The position numbers and the translations under genes were made by a program. From Devosia beringensis (lineage in GTDB: Bacteria > Pseudomonadota > Alphaproteobacteria > Rhizobiales > Devosiaceae), in contig NZ_CP045422.1 in assembly GCF_014926585.1 (NCBI RefSeq), positions 3,564,001 to 3,628,000 of the forward strand: 64,000 nucleotides of DNA, written 5' to 3'. The notes below the pieces were generated by a model. That model was not told the DNA's origin. It worked only from the letters and a program-made list of their open reading frames with translations, and made no database searches. Shown in pieces: positions 20,385 to 29,854 of the stretch (the stretch's first letter is position 1; each line of letters begins with the position of its first letter).

Positions 20385-21146
20385 ATGTCGATTGATCCAG
20401 CCATCGCCGCCGACCCCGCGCAACGTGCAGCTCTGCGCGTGCCGACGCATCTGGGCGTCATCATGGATGGCAATGGACGCTGGGCCACGGCGCGGGGCAA
20501 GCGCCGCACCGAGGGGCATATCGAGGGCGTCAAGGCGCTCCGCAGCATGGTCGAGCTGTGCATCACCTATGGGGTGAAATACCTCACCGTGTTCAGCTTC
20601 TCGTCGGAGAACTGGTCACGCCCGCGCGAAGAAGTCGCGTTCATCTTCAACCTGCTGCGCCGCTTTGTTGCGTCCGATCTGCAGCGGTTGATCCGCAACA
20701 ATGTCAAGGTGCGCATCATCGGCACGCGGGTGGGCCTCGAGCCTTCGCTGGTGCGGCTGATCGATGATGTCGAGGCCAAAACGGCGGACAATACCGGGCT
20801 GGTGCTGGTGGTGGCGTTCAACTATGGCGCCAAGGCGGAAATCGTCGACGCCACCCGCTGGATTGCCCGCGAGGTTGCAGCCGGGCGGCTGGCGCCTGAC
20901 GACATTGATGAGGCCACCGTGGAGGCGGCGCTCTATACGGCAGGCCTGCCTGACCCCGACCTGATCCTGCGCACCAGCGGCGAGCAGCGCATTTCCAATT
21001 TCCTGCTCTGGCAGGCGGCCTATGCCGAGTTCGTCTTTGTCGACGAGCACTGGCCCGATTTCAACGAGGCCAGCTTTGTGCGGGTGCTCGAGACCTATGC
21101 GCAGCGCGAGCGGCGCTTCGGCGGGACAGGGGCGGCACAATCTTGA
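20385..21146 (+). CDS. uppS: Undecaprenyl diphosphate synthase (isoprenyl transferase)
   Basis: A 253-residue cis-prenyltransferase that makes the C55 lipid carrier. The signature HLGVIMDGNGRWA holds the catalytic Asp, FSSENWSRP is intact, and the C-terminal DLILRTSGEQRISNFLLWQ is the conserved family end. GGGAGG precedes the ATG. The stop overlaps the cdsA start (TTGA). Confidence 0.96.
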   Translation: MSIDPAIAADPAQRAALRVPTHLGVIMDGNGRWATARGKRRTEGHIEGVKALRSMVELCITYGVKYLTVFSFSSENWSRPREEVAFIFNLLRRFVASDLQRLIRNNVKVRIIGTRVGLEPSLVRLIDDVEAKTADNTGLVLVVAFNYGAKAEIVDATRWIAREVAAGRLAPDDIDEATVEAALYTAGLPDPDLILRTSGEQRISNFLLWQAAYAEFVFVDEHWPDFNEASFVRVLETYAQRERRFGGTGAAQS

Positions 21147-22003
21147 GTGAACCCGGCAATCGCGTGCCTGAGCCGTCCGGGGAGCGCCGCCGCCTGTGGT
21201 CCGACCTGGGGCCGCGCCTGATGTCGGCCTCGGTGCTGATCGCCCTGACCGCTGCCGCCCTTCTGGTGGGCAGCTATTTCTTTGCTGCCGTGGTGGGGGC
21301 GGTGTTTGCCGGCGCCTATCGCGAATGGGAGACCATGGTGTCGCGTGCGCCGTTGACCAGCACCGGCATGGTGCTGATTGGCCTTGTTGCGCTGTCGGGC
21401 CTGGTATTCCCGCTCTGGGGCGCCTGGAGCAGTGTTGCGGTGATCGCGATCGCCTGTGTCATCGCGCTGGTCGCCCGCGGCGAGGGCATGTGGTGGCGCG
21501 TGCTGGGCCTGAGCCTTTATGGCGCCATCATCATTGCGGCCTTGGCCATGCGGGGCGACAGCTTTGCCGGGGTCTGGGCCGGGGTCTATCTGGGCACCGT
21601 GGTGTGGATGACCGATTCGGCCGCTTTCTTTGCCGGCAGGCAGATCGGCGGCGAAAAGCTGGCGCCCGATATTTCGCCGGGCAAGACCTGGTCTGGCGCG
21701 CTGGGCGGGCTGGCGCTGGGGACGGGGGCCGGGCTGGTGGTCTGGGTGCTCGTGACGGATTCGCCGTGGTGGATCGGTCTCCTCCTCTCGGCCGTCATCA
21801 GCGTGCTGGGACAGCTGGGCGATCTCAGCGAAAGCGCGGTCAAGCGGCATTTCCGCGTCAAGGACAGCGGCGACATCATTCCGGGCCATGGCGGCTTGAT
21901 GGATCGGCTCGACAGCCTCACATTCGGCGTCTTGCTGGTGCTGCTGATTGGCTGGCTGCATGCAGACTTCGGGTCGGTCGCCCAGGGACTGCTCTACTGG
22001 TAG
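21143..22003 (+). CDS. cdsA: Phosphatidate cytidylyltransferase
   Basis: A 286-residue membrane enzyme making CDP-diacylglycerol from phosphatidate and CTP. About seven helices. The CDS signature near the C-terminus is clear (SAVKRHFRVKDSGDIIPGHGG, given in part), with the Asp-rich DRLDS after it. The start is TTG at 21143, overlapping the uppS stop by 4 bp, so expression is coupled. Confidence 0.94.
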   Translation: MSEPGNRVPEPSGERRRLWSDLGPRLMSASVLIALTAAALLVGSYFFAAVVGAVFAGAYREWETMVSRAPLTSTGMVLIGLVALSGLVFPLWGAWSSVAVIAIACVIALVARGEGMWWRVLGLSLYGAIIIAALAMRGDSFAGVWAGVYLGTVVWMTDSAAFFAGRQIGGEKLAPDISPGKTWSGALGGLALGTGAGLVVWVLVTDSPWWIGLLLSAVISVLGQLGDLSESAVKRHFRVKDSGDIIPGHGGLMDRLDSLTFGVLLVLLIGWLHADFGSVAQGLLYW

Positions 22004-22036
22004 GCTGGCGACAAAGCTGACCGCACAAGGAAGACA

Positions 22037-23194
22037 ATGTTCGAAATTTTCGCCTGGCCCTTCGCGAACCTTTACTGGCTGCTGACCTATGTGGTGCCGT
22101 TCCTGGCGGTGCTGACGGTGATCGTCTTCGTGCACGAGATGGGGCACTACCTGGTGGCGCGCTGGAACGGCATTGCCATCCAGACCTTTTCCATCGGCTT
22201 TGGCCGCGAAGTGTTCGGCTGGAAGGACAAGGCGGGGACGCGCTGGCGGCTGTCGGCGGTGCCGCTGGGCGGCTATGTGCGCTTTGTCGGCGACATGGAT
22301 GCGGCCAGCACGCCGGACAACGAAGCCATCGCCAATGCCGATCCCGAGCTGGCACCCAGGCTGTTTGCCAACAAGAACGTCTGGCAGCGCATCGCGGTCG
22401 TCGCGGCCGGGCCGGCAGCCAATGTCATCCTGACCTTCGTCATTCTCTACGCCCTGCTGCTGGGCTATGGGCGCTACACCATTCCGCCCGTGGTCGGCGA
22501 GGTCATTGCCGGTTCACCGGCCCAAGCGGCCGGCATAGCGCCTGGCGACGTCATCGTTTCGGTAGACGGCTATGTCGTGCGTGGCTTTGAGGATTTCCAG
22601 CGCATGGTGGCCACCAGCCCCGAGCGCGACGTGACGGTTGTGCTCGAACGGGGCGGGGCGACCGAGACGCTGGTGGTGCTGCCCGAGGCCACCGAGGTGG
22701 AAGACCGCTTCGGCAATATGCAGCGGATCGGCCGAATCGGGGTGAGCAGGGACGTCGAGCAGACCGATGTGACGCTCTATCGGCCCGGTCCGATCGAGGC
22801 GATCGGCATGACGACCGAGGAAATCCGCTTCATCGTGCAGCGCACCGGCGCCTTTCTGGGCGACTTCTTTGTCGGCCGCGGCGATGTCGAACAGCTGGGC
22901 GGACCAATCAAGGTGGCCAAGGTTTCCGGCGAAGTGGCGACTCTGGGGATTATCGCACTCATAAATTTGACGGCGCTGCTCTCGCTAAATATCGGGATAT
23001 TCAATCTTTTGCCTGTACCCATGCTCGACGGCGGCCACCTCATGTATTATCTGGTTGAAGCTGTGAGAGGGCGTCCGCTCAGCATGAAAGTTCAGGAGAT
23101 CGGCTTCCGCATCGGATTTGCCCTTGTCTTGAGTTTGATGGTGTTTACGCTCTTTAATGATACGCTCTTTGCGCATCTCGGGATCCTTCGTTAA
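22037..23194 (+). CDS. rseP: RIP metalloprotease (site-2 protease, RseP family)
   Basis: A 385-residue intramembrane protease. The zinc motif HEMGH lies in the first helix region (FVHEMGHYLVA, about 35-45), a single PDZ domain covers about 130-210, and the LDG motif PVPMLDGGH lies near the C-terminus. It cleaves membrane-bound anti-sigma factors and signal-peptide remnants. The E. coli enzyme has two PDZ domains; here I count one. The stop codon overlaps the CtrA-type box. Confidence 0.94.
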   Translation: MFEIFAWPFANLYWLLTYVVPFLAVLTVIVFVHEMGHYLVARWNGIAIQTFSIGFGREVFGWKDKAGTRWRLSAVPLGGYVRFVGDMDAASTPDNEAIANADPELAPRLFANKNVWQRIAVVAAGPAANVILTFVILYALLLGYGRYTIPPVVGEVIAGSPAQAAGIAPGDVIVSVDGYVVRGFEDFQRMVATSPERDVTVVLERGGATETLVVLPEATEVEDRFGNMQRIGRIGVSRDVEQTDVTLYRPGPIEAIGMTTEEIRFIVQRTGAFLGDFFVGRGDVEQLGGPIKVAKVSGEVATLGIIALINLTALLSLNIGIFNLLPVPMLDGGHLMYYLVEAVRGRPLSMKVQEIGFRIGFALVLSLMVFTLFNDTLFAHLGILR

Positions 23195-23205
23195 CCCCAG
23201 GTTAA
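23191..23205. promoter_or_regulatory. CtrA-type box (TTAA-N7-TTAA) upstream of bamA
   Basis: TTAACCCCAGGTTAA matches the full CtrA consensus spacing. It also lies in a 7-bp inverted repeat (GTTAACC-CCA-GGTTAAC, 23190-23206). It sits 128 bp before the bamA start and overlaps the end of rseP. In a genome this rich in GC such a match is rare by chance. Confidence 0.55.
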
Positions 23206-23333
23206 CCTTGGTTTGTAAGGTGTTGCAGGAATACAAGAGCACCAAGCTTTTGCTAACCCCGACGAGGCTTACGCCTTGCCGTTGGTTAAAAAGGCGGTAA
23301 AACGGTGTAATGGAATTGGCTTGGGGGAGCGCT

Positions 23334-25517
23334 ATGCATGGCGATTCTTTGGGCATGGTCGCAGAAGGCAATATTAATATGATCCACCCCACCAAGTTGA
23401 TGCGCGGCGCGTTCCTGGCGCTGGCGATACTGGGCTCAGCTTCGCTCGCAGGTCCCGGCATCCCACTTGTTGGTGTTGCGACGGCCCAGGCCCAAGAGCA
23501 GCTGGTTGGCTCGGTTCTGTTCGAGGGCAATCGGCGCTTCACCGACAAGCAGTTGCTGGGCATGGTTGATGTGTCGGCCTCCGGCATCTTCACCCAGAGC
23601 CGCCTGGCTTCCGACATCGAGAGCATCCGCCAGGCCTATGATGGCGAGGGCTTCCTTTCCGTATCGGTGACGTCGCGGACCGAGGCTCTGCCTGATGGCC
23701 GTGTCCGCGTTGTCTTCGTGGTCAACGAAGGCAATCGCGCGGGTATCGCAGCGATCAACTTCACGGGTAACAATTCACTGTCGGCCGGCAACCTCAAGGG
23801 TGCCATGCTGACCAAGGAAACCGGCATCCTGAGCTGGCTGCTCAAGGATGACGGCTATGACGAGCGCAAGCTTGCTGTCGATCGCGAGCGCGTCCGCCTG
23901 TACTACGCCAATCGCGGTTATCCTGATGCGCAGGTGACCTCGGTCGGCGAGTATGATGCGGCCCGCAATGCCTACTTCGTCAACTTCACCATCAGTGAAG
24001 GCCAGAAGTACGAATTCTCCGACGTCGGCATCGAGACCAGCATTGCCGGTCTCAATACCGATGTGCTCAAGGGCACCGTTCAGACCGGCAAGGGTAGCCG
24101 CTATTCGGTCGATGATCTGCAGTCGACAATCGAGGACATGTCCTACGAAGCGACGACGCAGGGCTATTCCTTCGCCGACGTCCGGGCCCGCCTGGATCGT
24201 GATGTTGCCAACGGTACCTTCAAGGTCACCTATCTGGTCGATGAAGGCCCACGGGTCTATGTCGAGCGGGTCAACATTACCGGCAATACCAAGACACGTG
24301 ACTTTGTCATCCGTCGTGAACTGGAGTTCGCTGAAGGCGACCCCTTCAATCGTGCACTGGTGGTTCGTGGCCGCAACAATATCGACGAACTGGGCTTCTT
24401 CTCCGCCGTTAGCGTGACGACGGCAGCTGGCTCGGCTCCCGACAAGGTTGTGATCAACGTTGCCGTGACCGAAGACTCGACAGGCGAATATGGTGCGACG
24501 GCTGGTTACTCGACCTCCGACGGCATCCTGGGCGAACTGTCGCTGACGGAACGGAACTTCCTGGGTCGTGGCCAGTATCTGCGGGCTGCCGTGGGTGCAT
24601 CGCAGGCCGGTCGCACCTTTGACTTCTCGTTCACCGAGCCCCGCTTCATGGGTCTCAAGGTGTCGGCTGGCGTGGATGCCTATCATCGCATCAGCGAAGA
24701 GACGACGACTACGTTCTATGGTTCGCAGGCTACCGGCGGTCAGTTCCGCCTTGGCATCCCGCTGACCTCCGACCTGTCGGCCACGGTGTTTGCCGGCGGT
24801 GAGCACAAGGTCATCAAGGACAATGCCGACAATCCGGCATACCGTTCGTCGCTGGTGGTTGACGGTCAGGAATTCAACAAGGCATTTGTTGGCTATACCC
24901 TGACCTGGAATGGCGTCGATGACGTTAAGAAGCCAACCGAGGGTCTCTATGCGACCTTCACCCAGCAGTATATCGGCTGGGATCACAACCTGATCAAATC
25001 GGAAGCCCGTGCCCGTTATTTCGTGCCCGTGCTGGAAGATGCCGGTCTGGTGGCGAGCCTGAAGGGTCAGGCTGGCGTGATCAACGACATGAGCGGCAAT
25101 GGCGTGCATGCGGTTGAGGCGTTCAATCCTGGTACCTCGCTGATCCGTGGCTTTGAAGGCCGTGGTCTCGGGCCGCGCCTGAATAGCGGCGAATATCTCG
25201 GCGCCACCATGTATGCTGGCATCTCGGCCGAGGTGAGCTTCCCGATCCCGGCCCTGCCGGAAAGCTACGGGCTGAGCGGTGCGCTCTGGGCCGATGCGGC
25301 CTGGGTTGACGGTCTGCCGCGTACCGGCACCGGCGCTGCGGCTAACACGGGTGTCAATGGCGCCAGCCAGGACACGCCATGGCGGACGTCGATCGGCGCC
25401 TCGCTGATCTGGGATAGCCCGTTTGGCCCGCTGCGTGGTGACGTTGCTCACGTGCTGAGCAAGTCTTCCGCTGATCGTACGCAGGTCTTCCAGCTGTCGC
25501 TGCAGACTCTGCTCTAG
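23334..25517 (+). CDS. bamA: Outer membrane protein assembly factor BamA
   Basis: About 727 residues. A signal peptide runs to about ATAQA-QEQL. Five POTRA repeats follow (about 60-400), then the Omp85 beta-barrel, including the TGEYGATAGYSTSDGILGEL entry. It inserts barrel proteins into the outer membrane. The start at 23334 is chosen for its GGGGGAG ribosome site; an ATG at 23310 is also in frame. The last residues are QTLL, so the usual C-terminal aromatic is replaced by Leu. Confidence 0.95.
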   Translation: MHGDSLGMVAEGNINMIHPTKLMRGAFLALAILGSASLAGPGIPLVGVATAQAQEQLVGSVLFEGNRRFTDKQLLGMVDVSASGIFTQSRLASDIESIRQAYDGEGFLSVSVTSRTEALPDGRVRVVFVVNEGNRAGIAAINFTGNNSLSAGNLKGAMLTKETGILSWLLKDDGYDERKLAVDRERVRLYYANRGYPDAQVTSVGEYDAARNAYFVNFTISEGQKYEFSDVGIETSIAGLNTDVLKGTVQTGKGSRYSVDDLQSTIEDMSYEATTQGYSFADVRARLDRDVANGTFKVTYLVDEGPRVYVERVNITGNTKTRDFVIRRELEFAEGDPFNRALVVRGRNNIDELGFFSAVSVTTAAGSAPDKVVINVAVTEDSTGEYGATAGYSTSDGILGELSLTERNFLGRGQYLRAAVGASQAGRTFDFSFTEPRFMGLKVSAGVDAYHRISEETTTTFYGSQATGGQFRLGIPLTSDLSATVFAGGEHKVIKDNADNPAYRSSLVVDGQEFNKAFVGYTLTWNGVDDVKKPTEGLYATFTQQYIGWDHNLIKSEARARYFVPVLEDAGLVASLKGQAGVINDMSGNGVHAVEAFNPGTSLIRGFEGRGLGPRLNSGEYLGATMYAGISAEVSFPIPALPESYGLSGALWADAAWVDGLPRTGTGAAANTGVNGASQDTPWRTSIGASLIWDSPFGPLRGDVAHVLSKSSADRTQVFQLSLQTLL

Positions 25518-25540
25518 CCAAAAACGGCGTAAAACAGTTC

Positions 25541-25580
25541 ATTGAGCCGCGGGGCGGTAGCGCCGCGGCTCAATGCTTTT
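25541..25580 (+). terminator. Intrinsic terminator between bamA and lpxD
   Basis: A 12-bp perfect stem (ATTGAGCCGCGG / CCGCGGCTCAAT) is followed by GCTTTT. The upstream in-frame ATG of lpxD (25573) lies inside its right arm, which argues that lpxD really starts at 25591. Confidence 0.8.
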
Positions 25581-25590
25581 AAGTGACATC

Positions 25591-26619
25591 ATGGTCGATA
25601 TTCGTTTCCATCGCTTCGCGGGCCCCGCCACAGTGGGCACCATCCTGACCGCGCTTGGGCGCGGCGACCTGCTGGCGGGCCTCACCGATCCCGACTTCGC
25701 TATAGCCGGTGTCACCGATCTGGACACGGCCGGACCTGGTGATCTCGTACTGGCGGCTCATGCCAGCTACGCCGAAGCATTGCGGGCAACGGCGGCGGGG
25801 CTGGTGATCGTGCTACCGGCGCTGCTGGAGTCCGTGCCGGAAGGCAGCCTGGCGCTGGTCAGCGACAAGCCGCATCACCTGTTTGCAGATTTTCTCGACT
25901 ACCTCTATCCCGCCAGCACGCGCAGCGTGATGGCTGGCGGGCGAGACGACCTGGGCGAGCCTGTGCTCGAAGAAGGCGTGATCATCGGGGCCAATGTCGT
26001 GCTCGGGCAGGGCGTGGAAGTCGGCCGCGGCACCATTATCGGCGCCAATAGCGTGATCGGGGCCGGGGTGACCATCGGCCGGAACACCACGATTGCCGCC
26101 AATTGCACCATTGATTGTGCCCATATCGGCAATGACGTGGTGATCCATTCGGGCACCCGCATCGGCACCGAGGGCTTTGGCTGGCTCGATTTCGGCATTT
26201 CCAACCGCAAGCTGCCGCAGTTGGGCCGCGTGCTGATCCAGAATAAGGTCGAGATCGGCGCCAATTCGACGGTTGATCGCGGCGCCCTGGGCGACACGAT
26301 GATCGGCGAAGGCACTAAGATCGACAACCTCGTGCAAATCGGCCACAACTGCCGGATCGGCCGCAATTGCCTGATCGCGGCGATGAGCGGCCTGTCGGGT
26401 TCGACGGTGCTCGGTGACGGCGTATTGATGGGCGGCGGGGTTGGCACGTCCGGCCATCTGAGCATCGGCGCCGGTTCGGTGGTGCACGGGCGGGCTGCGG
26501 TGACCAAGGACTGGCCGGAAGGCTCCAAACTGGCGGGCGCTCCCGCTCAGGATATCGGCGATTTCTGGCGAGAACTTGCCACCATGCGTAAACTATCCAA
26601 AGGGGTAAAGCGGGGATGA
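25591..26619 (+). CDS. lpxD: UDP-3-O-(3-hydroxyacyl)glucosamine N-acyltransferase
   Basis: A 342-residue lipid A enzyme adding the N-linked acyl chain. An N-terminal uridine-binding domain ([14 protein letters not shown]) precedes a left-handed beta-helix built of hexapeptide repeats (about 115-300, for example [18 protein letters not shown]). The catalytic His is in [10 protein letters not shown]. Overlaps fabZ by 4 bp (ATGA). Confidence 0.95.
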   Translation: MVDIRFHRFAGPATVGTILTALGRGDLLAGLTDPDFAIAGVTDLDTAGPGDLVLAAHASYAEALRATAAGLVIVLPALLESVPEGSLALVSDKPHHLFADFLDYLYPASTRSVMAGGRDDLGEPVLEEGVIIGANVVLGQGVEVGRGTIIGANSVIGAGVTIGRNTTIAANCTIDCAHIGNDVVIHSGTRIGTEGFGWLDFGISNRKLPQLGRVLIQNKVEIGANSTVDRGALGDTMIGEGTKIDNLVQIGHNCRIGRNCLIAAMSGLSGSTVLGDGVLMGGGVGTSGHLSIGAGSVVHGRAAVTKDWPEGSKLAGAPAQDIGDFWRELATMRKLSKGVKRG

Positions 26620-27080
26620 CCGAGAGCACCGAGCTCAATGCGATGAGCATTGCCGAGATCCTCATCAGCCTGCCGCATCGCTACCCGTTCCTGATGATCG
26701 ACAAGATCATCCGGATCGACGGCGACACATCGGCGGTCGGGGTGAAGAATGTCACCTTCAACGAGCCCATCTTTCAGGGGCATTTCCCCGGCAATCCGAT
26801 TTTCCCCGGCGTGCTGATCATCGAGGGCATGGCCCAGACGGCCGGCGCCATTGTGATCAAGCATGATTCCGGCACGGGCAAGAAAAACATCGTGCTGATG
26901 CTGGGCGTCGACAAGGCCAAGTTCCGCAAGCCGGCGGGACCGGGCGACGTCATCGAATTCCATATCGCCAAGATTCAGCGCCGGCGCAATGTCGGCCGCT
27001 ACAAGGCGGAAGCCAAGGTTGACGGCGTTGTCATCGCGGAAGCTGAAATCACCGCGATGATCGTCGAGGCAAGTTCGTGA
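26616..27080 (+). CDS. fabZ: 3-hydroxyacyl-ACP dehydratase FabZ
   Basis: 154 residues, hot-dog fold. The active-site stretch [19 protein letters not shown] carries the catalytic His and Glu, and [13 protein letters not shown] is the conserved start. It acts in fatty-acid elongation and competes with lipid A enzymes for 3-hydroxyacyl-ACP. It overlaps both lpxD and lpxA by 4 bp. Confidence 0.97.
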   Translation: MTESTELNAMSIAEILISLPHRYPFLMIDKIIRIDGDTSAVGVKNVTFNEPIFQGHFPGNPIFPGVLIIEGMAQTAGAIVIKHDSGTGKKNIVLMLGVDKAKFRKPAGPGDVIEFHIAKIQRRRNVGRYKAEAKVDGVVIAEAEITAMIVEASS

Positions 27081-27886
27081 GCACGGCATCGGTGCATCCG
27101 ACGTCGATCGTCAGCGCCGGGGCCCAGCTGGGCGCGGGCGTCAAGATCGGCCCGTTCTGCATCGTGGGCGAGCATGTGGTGCTGGGCGACAATGTCGAGT
27201 TGGTGTCGCATGCCACGATTGACGGCCACACGACGGTGGGCGCGGGCACGCGCATCTTCCCCTTCGCCTCGATTGGCCTCGAGCCGCAGGACCTCAAATA
27301 TCACGGCGAGGCGTCGCGCCTCGAAATCGGCACCAATTGCATTATCCGCGAGTCGGTGACGATCAACCCGGGGACCGAGGGCGGCGGCATGCTGACCCGG
27401 ATCGGCAATGACTGCCTGCTGATGGCCTGCGCGCATGTGGCCCATGATTCGATCATCGGCAACAAGGTGATCATGGCCAATTATGTCGGTATCGCCGGCC
27501 ACTGCCAGATCGGTGACAATGTCATCTTCGGTGGCAGCAGCGTGGTGCACCAGTTTACCCGCGTCGGGGCGCATGCCTTTGTCGGCGCGCATTCGATGAT
27601 CGATGGCGACCTCATTCCCTTCGGCATGGCCGTGGGCAATCGGGCGGCGCTGACCGGGCTCAACCTGGTCGGCCTGAAGCGGCGCAAGTTCGATCGTGAG
27701 GCGATCCACCGCCTGCGCGCCGCCTATCGGCAGATCTTTTCCAATGAGGGCACGCTGCGCGAGCGGGTCGAGGATGCCGCCGATCTGTTCAAGGATGATG
27801 CGCTGGTGCAGGAGGTTGTCGCCTTCATCATGGCCGCGTCCGACCGGCCGATCCTGACCCCGCGCAACGGCCCAGCCGCTGAGTGA
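27077..27886 (+). CDS. lpxA: Acyl-ACP--UDP-N-acetylglucosamine O-acyltransferase
   Basis: A 269-residue first enzyme of lipid A synthesis. A hexapeptide-repeat beta-helix (about 1-190) contains the catalytic His segment MACAHVAHDSIIGN, then a C-terminal helical domain with LNLVGLKRRKF. The start is GTG at 27077, in a GTGA overlap with fabZ. Confidence 0.96.
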   Translation: MSTASVHPTSIVSAGAQLGAGVKIGPFCIVGEHVVLGDNVELVSHATIDGHTTVGAGTRIFPFASIGLEPQDLKYHGEASRLEIGTNCIIRESVTINPGTEGGGMLTRIGNDCLLMACAHVAHDSIIGNKVIMANYVGIAGHCQIGDNVIFGGSSVVHQFTRVGAHAFVGAHSMIDGDLIPFGMAVGNRAALTGLNLVGLKRRKFDREAIHRLRAAYRQIFSNEGTLRERVEDAADLFKDDALVQEVVAFIMAASDRPILTPRNGPAAE

Positions 27887-28731
27887 TGGCCAAGATGGCG
27901 GGCCGGCTGACGATCTTTGCCGGCACCGGTGCGCTGGTGCCGCATGTGGTCGAGGCGGCCCTGGCGGCGGGCTACAAGGTGCAGGTGCTGACCCTGGCGC
28001 CGCGCGAGGCTATTGCCGGCGTCAAGATGGGCAGCGTCGATCTCGATAATCCGCTGGGCATCATCTGGTCGCTCAAGGTGTTTCGCACCAGCCATATCAT
28101 CATGGCAGGCGGCATTGACCTGCCCGACAAGGCACGGGCCGGGCTGATCCGCTTTGCCAATGGCAATGCGGCGCCGGGCGAGGGCGTGGCCGAGACGCCG
28201 ATCGGCGACGCCGCGCTGGCAGCATTGGCCAAGGTGCTCAAGAAGATGGCCGGGGCCGACCTCGTGGGCGTGCACGAGCTGTCGCCCGATCTGCTGGCCG
28301 GCGAGGGCGTCCTTGCCGGACCTGGTTTTGACGATGCCCCCGCCGCCGCCTTTGCGCTTGAAACGGCGCGGGCCATCGGGGCGCTCGATATCGGGCAGGC
28401 GGCGGTCGTCTCGGGGCGGCGGATCATTGCCGTCGAAGATATCGGTGGCACCGATGCGCTGATCGACCGGGTGGGGGCGCTGCGGGCGCGGGGTTCGACC
28501 GGCACCGGGTCGGCGCCGCTGATCCTGGCCAAGGCAAGGCAGCCGCAGCAATCGGGCTTTGTCGATCTGCCTTCGATCGGGCCGCAAACCGTCGAGCGCT
28601 GCGCCGCTGCCGGGATTGCGGTAATTGCCGTCGAGGCCGGGCAGAGCCTGGTGCTGCAGCGGGCAGCCCTGGTGGAAGCCGCGGCAAGGCTTGGCATTTC
28701 CGTCATCGGCATGAGGCTTGACCATGACTAG
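27883..28731 (+). CDS. lpxI: UDP-2,3-diacylglucosamine pyrophosphatase LpxI
   Basis: A 282-residue member of the DUF1009/LpxI family, which replaces LpxH in alphaproteobacteria. It makes lipid X from UDP-diacylglucosamine by attack at the alpha-phosphate. Blocks seen: GTGALVPHVVEAAL at the start, DLVGVHELSPDLL in the middle and DLPSIGPQTVERCAAAGI near the end. Its place between lpxA and lpxB supports the call. Start GTG 27883 or ATG 27886. Confidence 0.94.
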   Translation: MMAKMAGRLTIFAGTGALVPHVVEAALAAGYKVQVLTLAPREAIAGVKMGSVDLDNPLGIIWSLKVFRTSHIIMAGGIDLPDKARAGLIRFANGNAAPGEGVAETPIGDAALAALAKVLKKMAGADLVGVHELSPDLLAGEGVLAGPGFDDAPAAAFALETARAIGALDIGQAAVVSGRRIIAVEDIGGTDALIDRVGALRARGSTGTGSAPLILAKARQPQQSGFVDLPSIGPQTVERCAAAGIAVIAVEAGQSLVLQRAALVEAAARLGISVIGMRLDHD

Positions 28732-29854
28732 CCCGCTCAAGCTCTTCATCCTGGCCGGCGAGCCCTCGGGCGACCGGATTGCGGCAGACCTCGTGGCGCG
28801 GCTGCGGCAGCGCGTGACCCTGAGCCTTAGCGGCGTGGGTGGCGACGAGCTGGCCGCCCAAGGCCTGGCCTCGCTCTATCCGATGGGCGATCTGTCGGTC
28901 ATGGGCATCAGCGATGTGCTCAAGCGCCTGCCGCTGCTGCTGTGGCGGGTGGAGCAGACGGCAAGGGCCATCCGCGCCGGGCGGCCCGATATTGTGGTCC
29001 TGGTGGACGCGCAGGATTTTTCCAAGCTGGTCGCCAAGCGCCTCAAGGGGCTGGGCCATGTGGGACCGGTCATTCTCTATGGCGCGCCAACCGTCTGGGC
29101 GCGGGCGCCCGAGCGGGCCGCCAAGCTCACGCCGCTGTTTGACGAGGTGTTGGCGGTGCTGCCCTTCGAGCCGGCCGTGATGGCAAAGCTGAACGGGCCG
29201 CCGACCTCCTATGTCGGCCATCCGGCACTGGCCGAGGTGCTGGAACGCATGGCGCCGGTCGAGCGCGGCCCCTTGATCCTCTTGCCCGGCAGCCGGGATG
29301 GCGAGCTGCGGCGGCATCTGCCGCTGTTCAGAGAAGTCGTCGCCGCGCTGGCAGACCATCCAGCCATCAATGGCGTCGTCATTCCCACCTTGCCGGCTTT
29401 GGCCGAGCGCATCGAGGCCACGGTTGCGGACTGGCCGGTAAAGGTCAGCGTGGTGTCGGCGCGGGCCGATCGGCGGGCACTCTATGGCAAGGCCGTAGTG
29501 GCCCTGTCGGTGGCGGGCACGGCGACGCTGGAGCTGGCTTTAGCGCGGCTACCCATGGTGGTCAGCTATGTGATGGACAGCCATCAGGCGCGGGTGTTCG
29601 ACAAGATCGGGCGGCCGGTGGTGTCACTGCCCAATATCATCCTGGGCCGACCCCAGGTCACCGAACTGGTGCAATCGCAGCCCGACGCCAAGGCCATGGT
29701 AGCCAGCCTGCTCGACCTGCTCGATAACAAAAAAGCCCGCCAGGACCAGATTGCGGCCTTTGGCGAGCTTGCGCAGTTGATGGAGAGCGGCACGGCAGAT
29801 GCGCCGCGCCAGGACCCGGCTGACCGGGTCCTGAGCCACTGGACGGGCGTTTAG
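28724..29854 (+). CDS. lpxB: Lipid-A-disaccharide synthase
   Basis: A 376-residue GT19 glycosyltransferase that joins lipid X to UDP-diacylglucosamine. Motifs: [16 protein letters not shown] at the start, [11 protein letters not shown], and the C-terminal [19 protein letters not shown]. The ATG at 28724 follows GAGG and overlaps lpxI by 8 bp. It ends the lpx operon, and its stop shares bases with that of gltA. Confidence 0.95.
   Translation: MTSPLKLFILAGEPSGDRIAADLVARLRQRVTLSLSGVGGDELAAQGLASLYPMGDLSVMGISDVLKRLPLLLWRVEQTARAIRAGRPDIVVLVDAQDFSKLVAKRLKGLGHVGPVILYGAPTVWARAPERAAKLTPLFDEVLAVLPFEPAVMAKLNGPPTSYVGHPALAEVLERMAPVERGPLILLPGSRDGELRRHLPLFREVVAALADHPAINGVVIPTLPALAERIEATVADWPVKVSVVSARADRRALYGKAVVALSVAGTATLELALARLPMVVSYVMDSHQARVFDKIGRPVVSLPNIILGRPQVTELVQSQPDAKAMVASLLDLLDNKKARQDQIAAFGELAQLMESGTADAPRQDPADRVLSHWTGV

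Noticed and set aside
23775..25451. 558-codon open frame antisense to bamA
   Set aside because: Same shadow effect; composition is unlike a protein and BamA is certain.
25573..25590. lpxD start at the upstream ATG
   Set aside because: That ATG lies inside the right arm of a 12-bp terminator stem.
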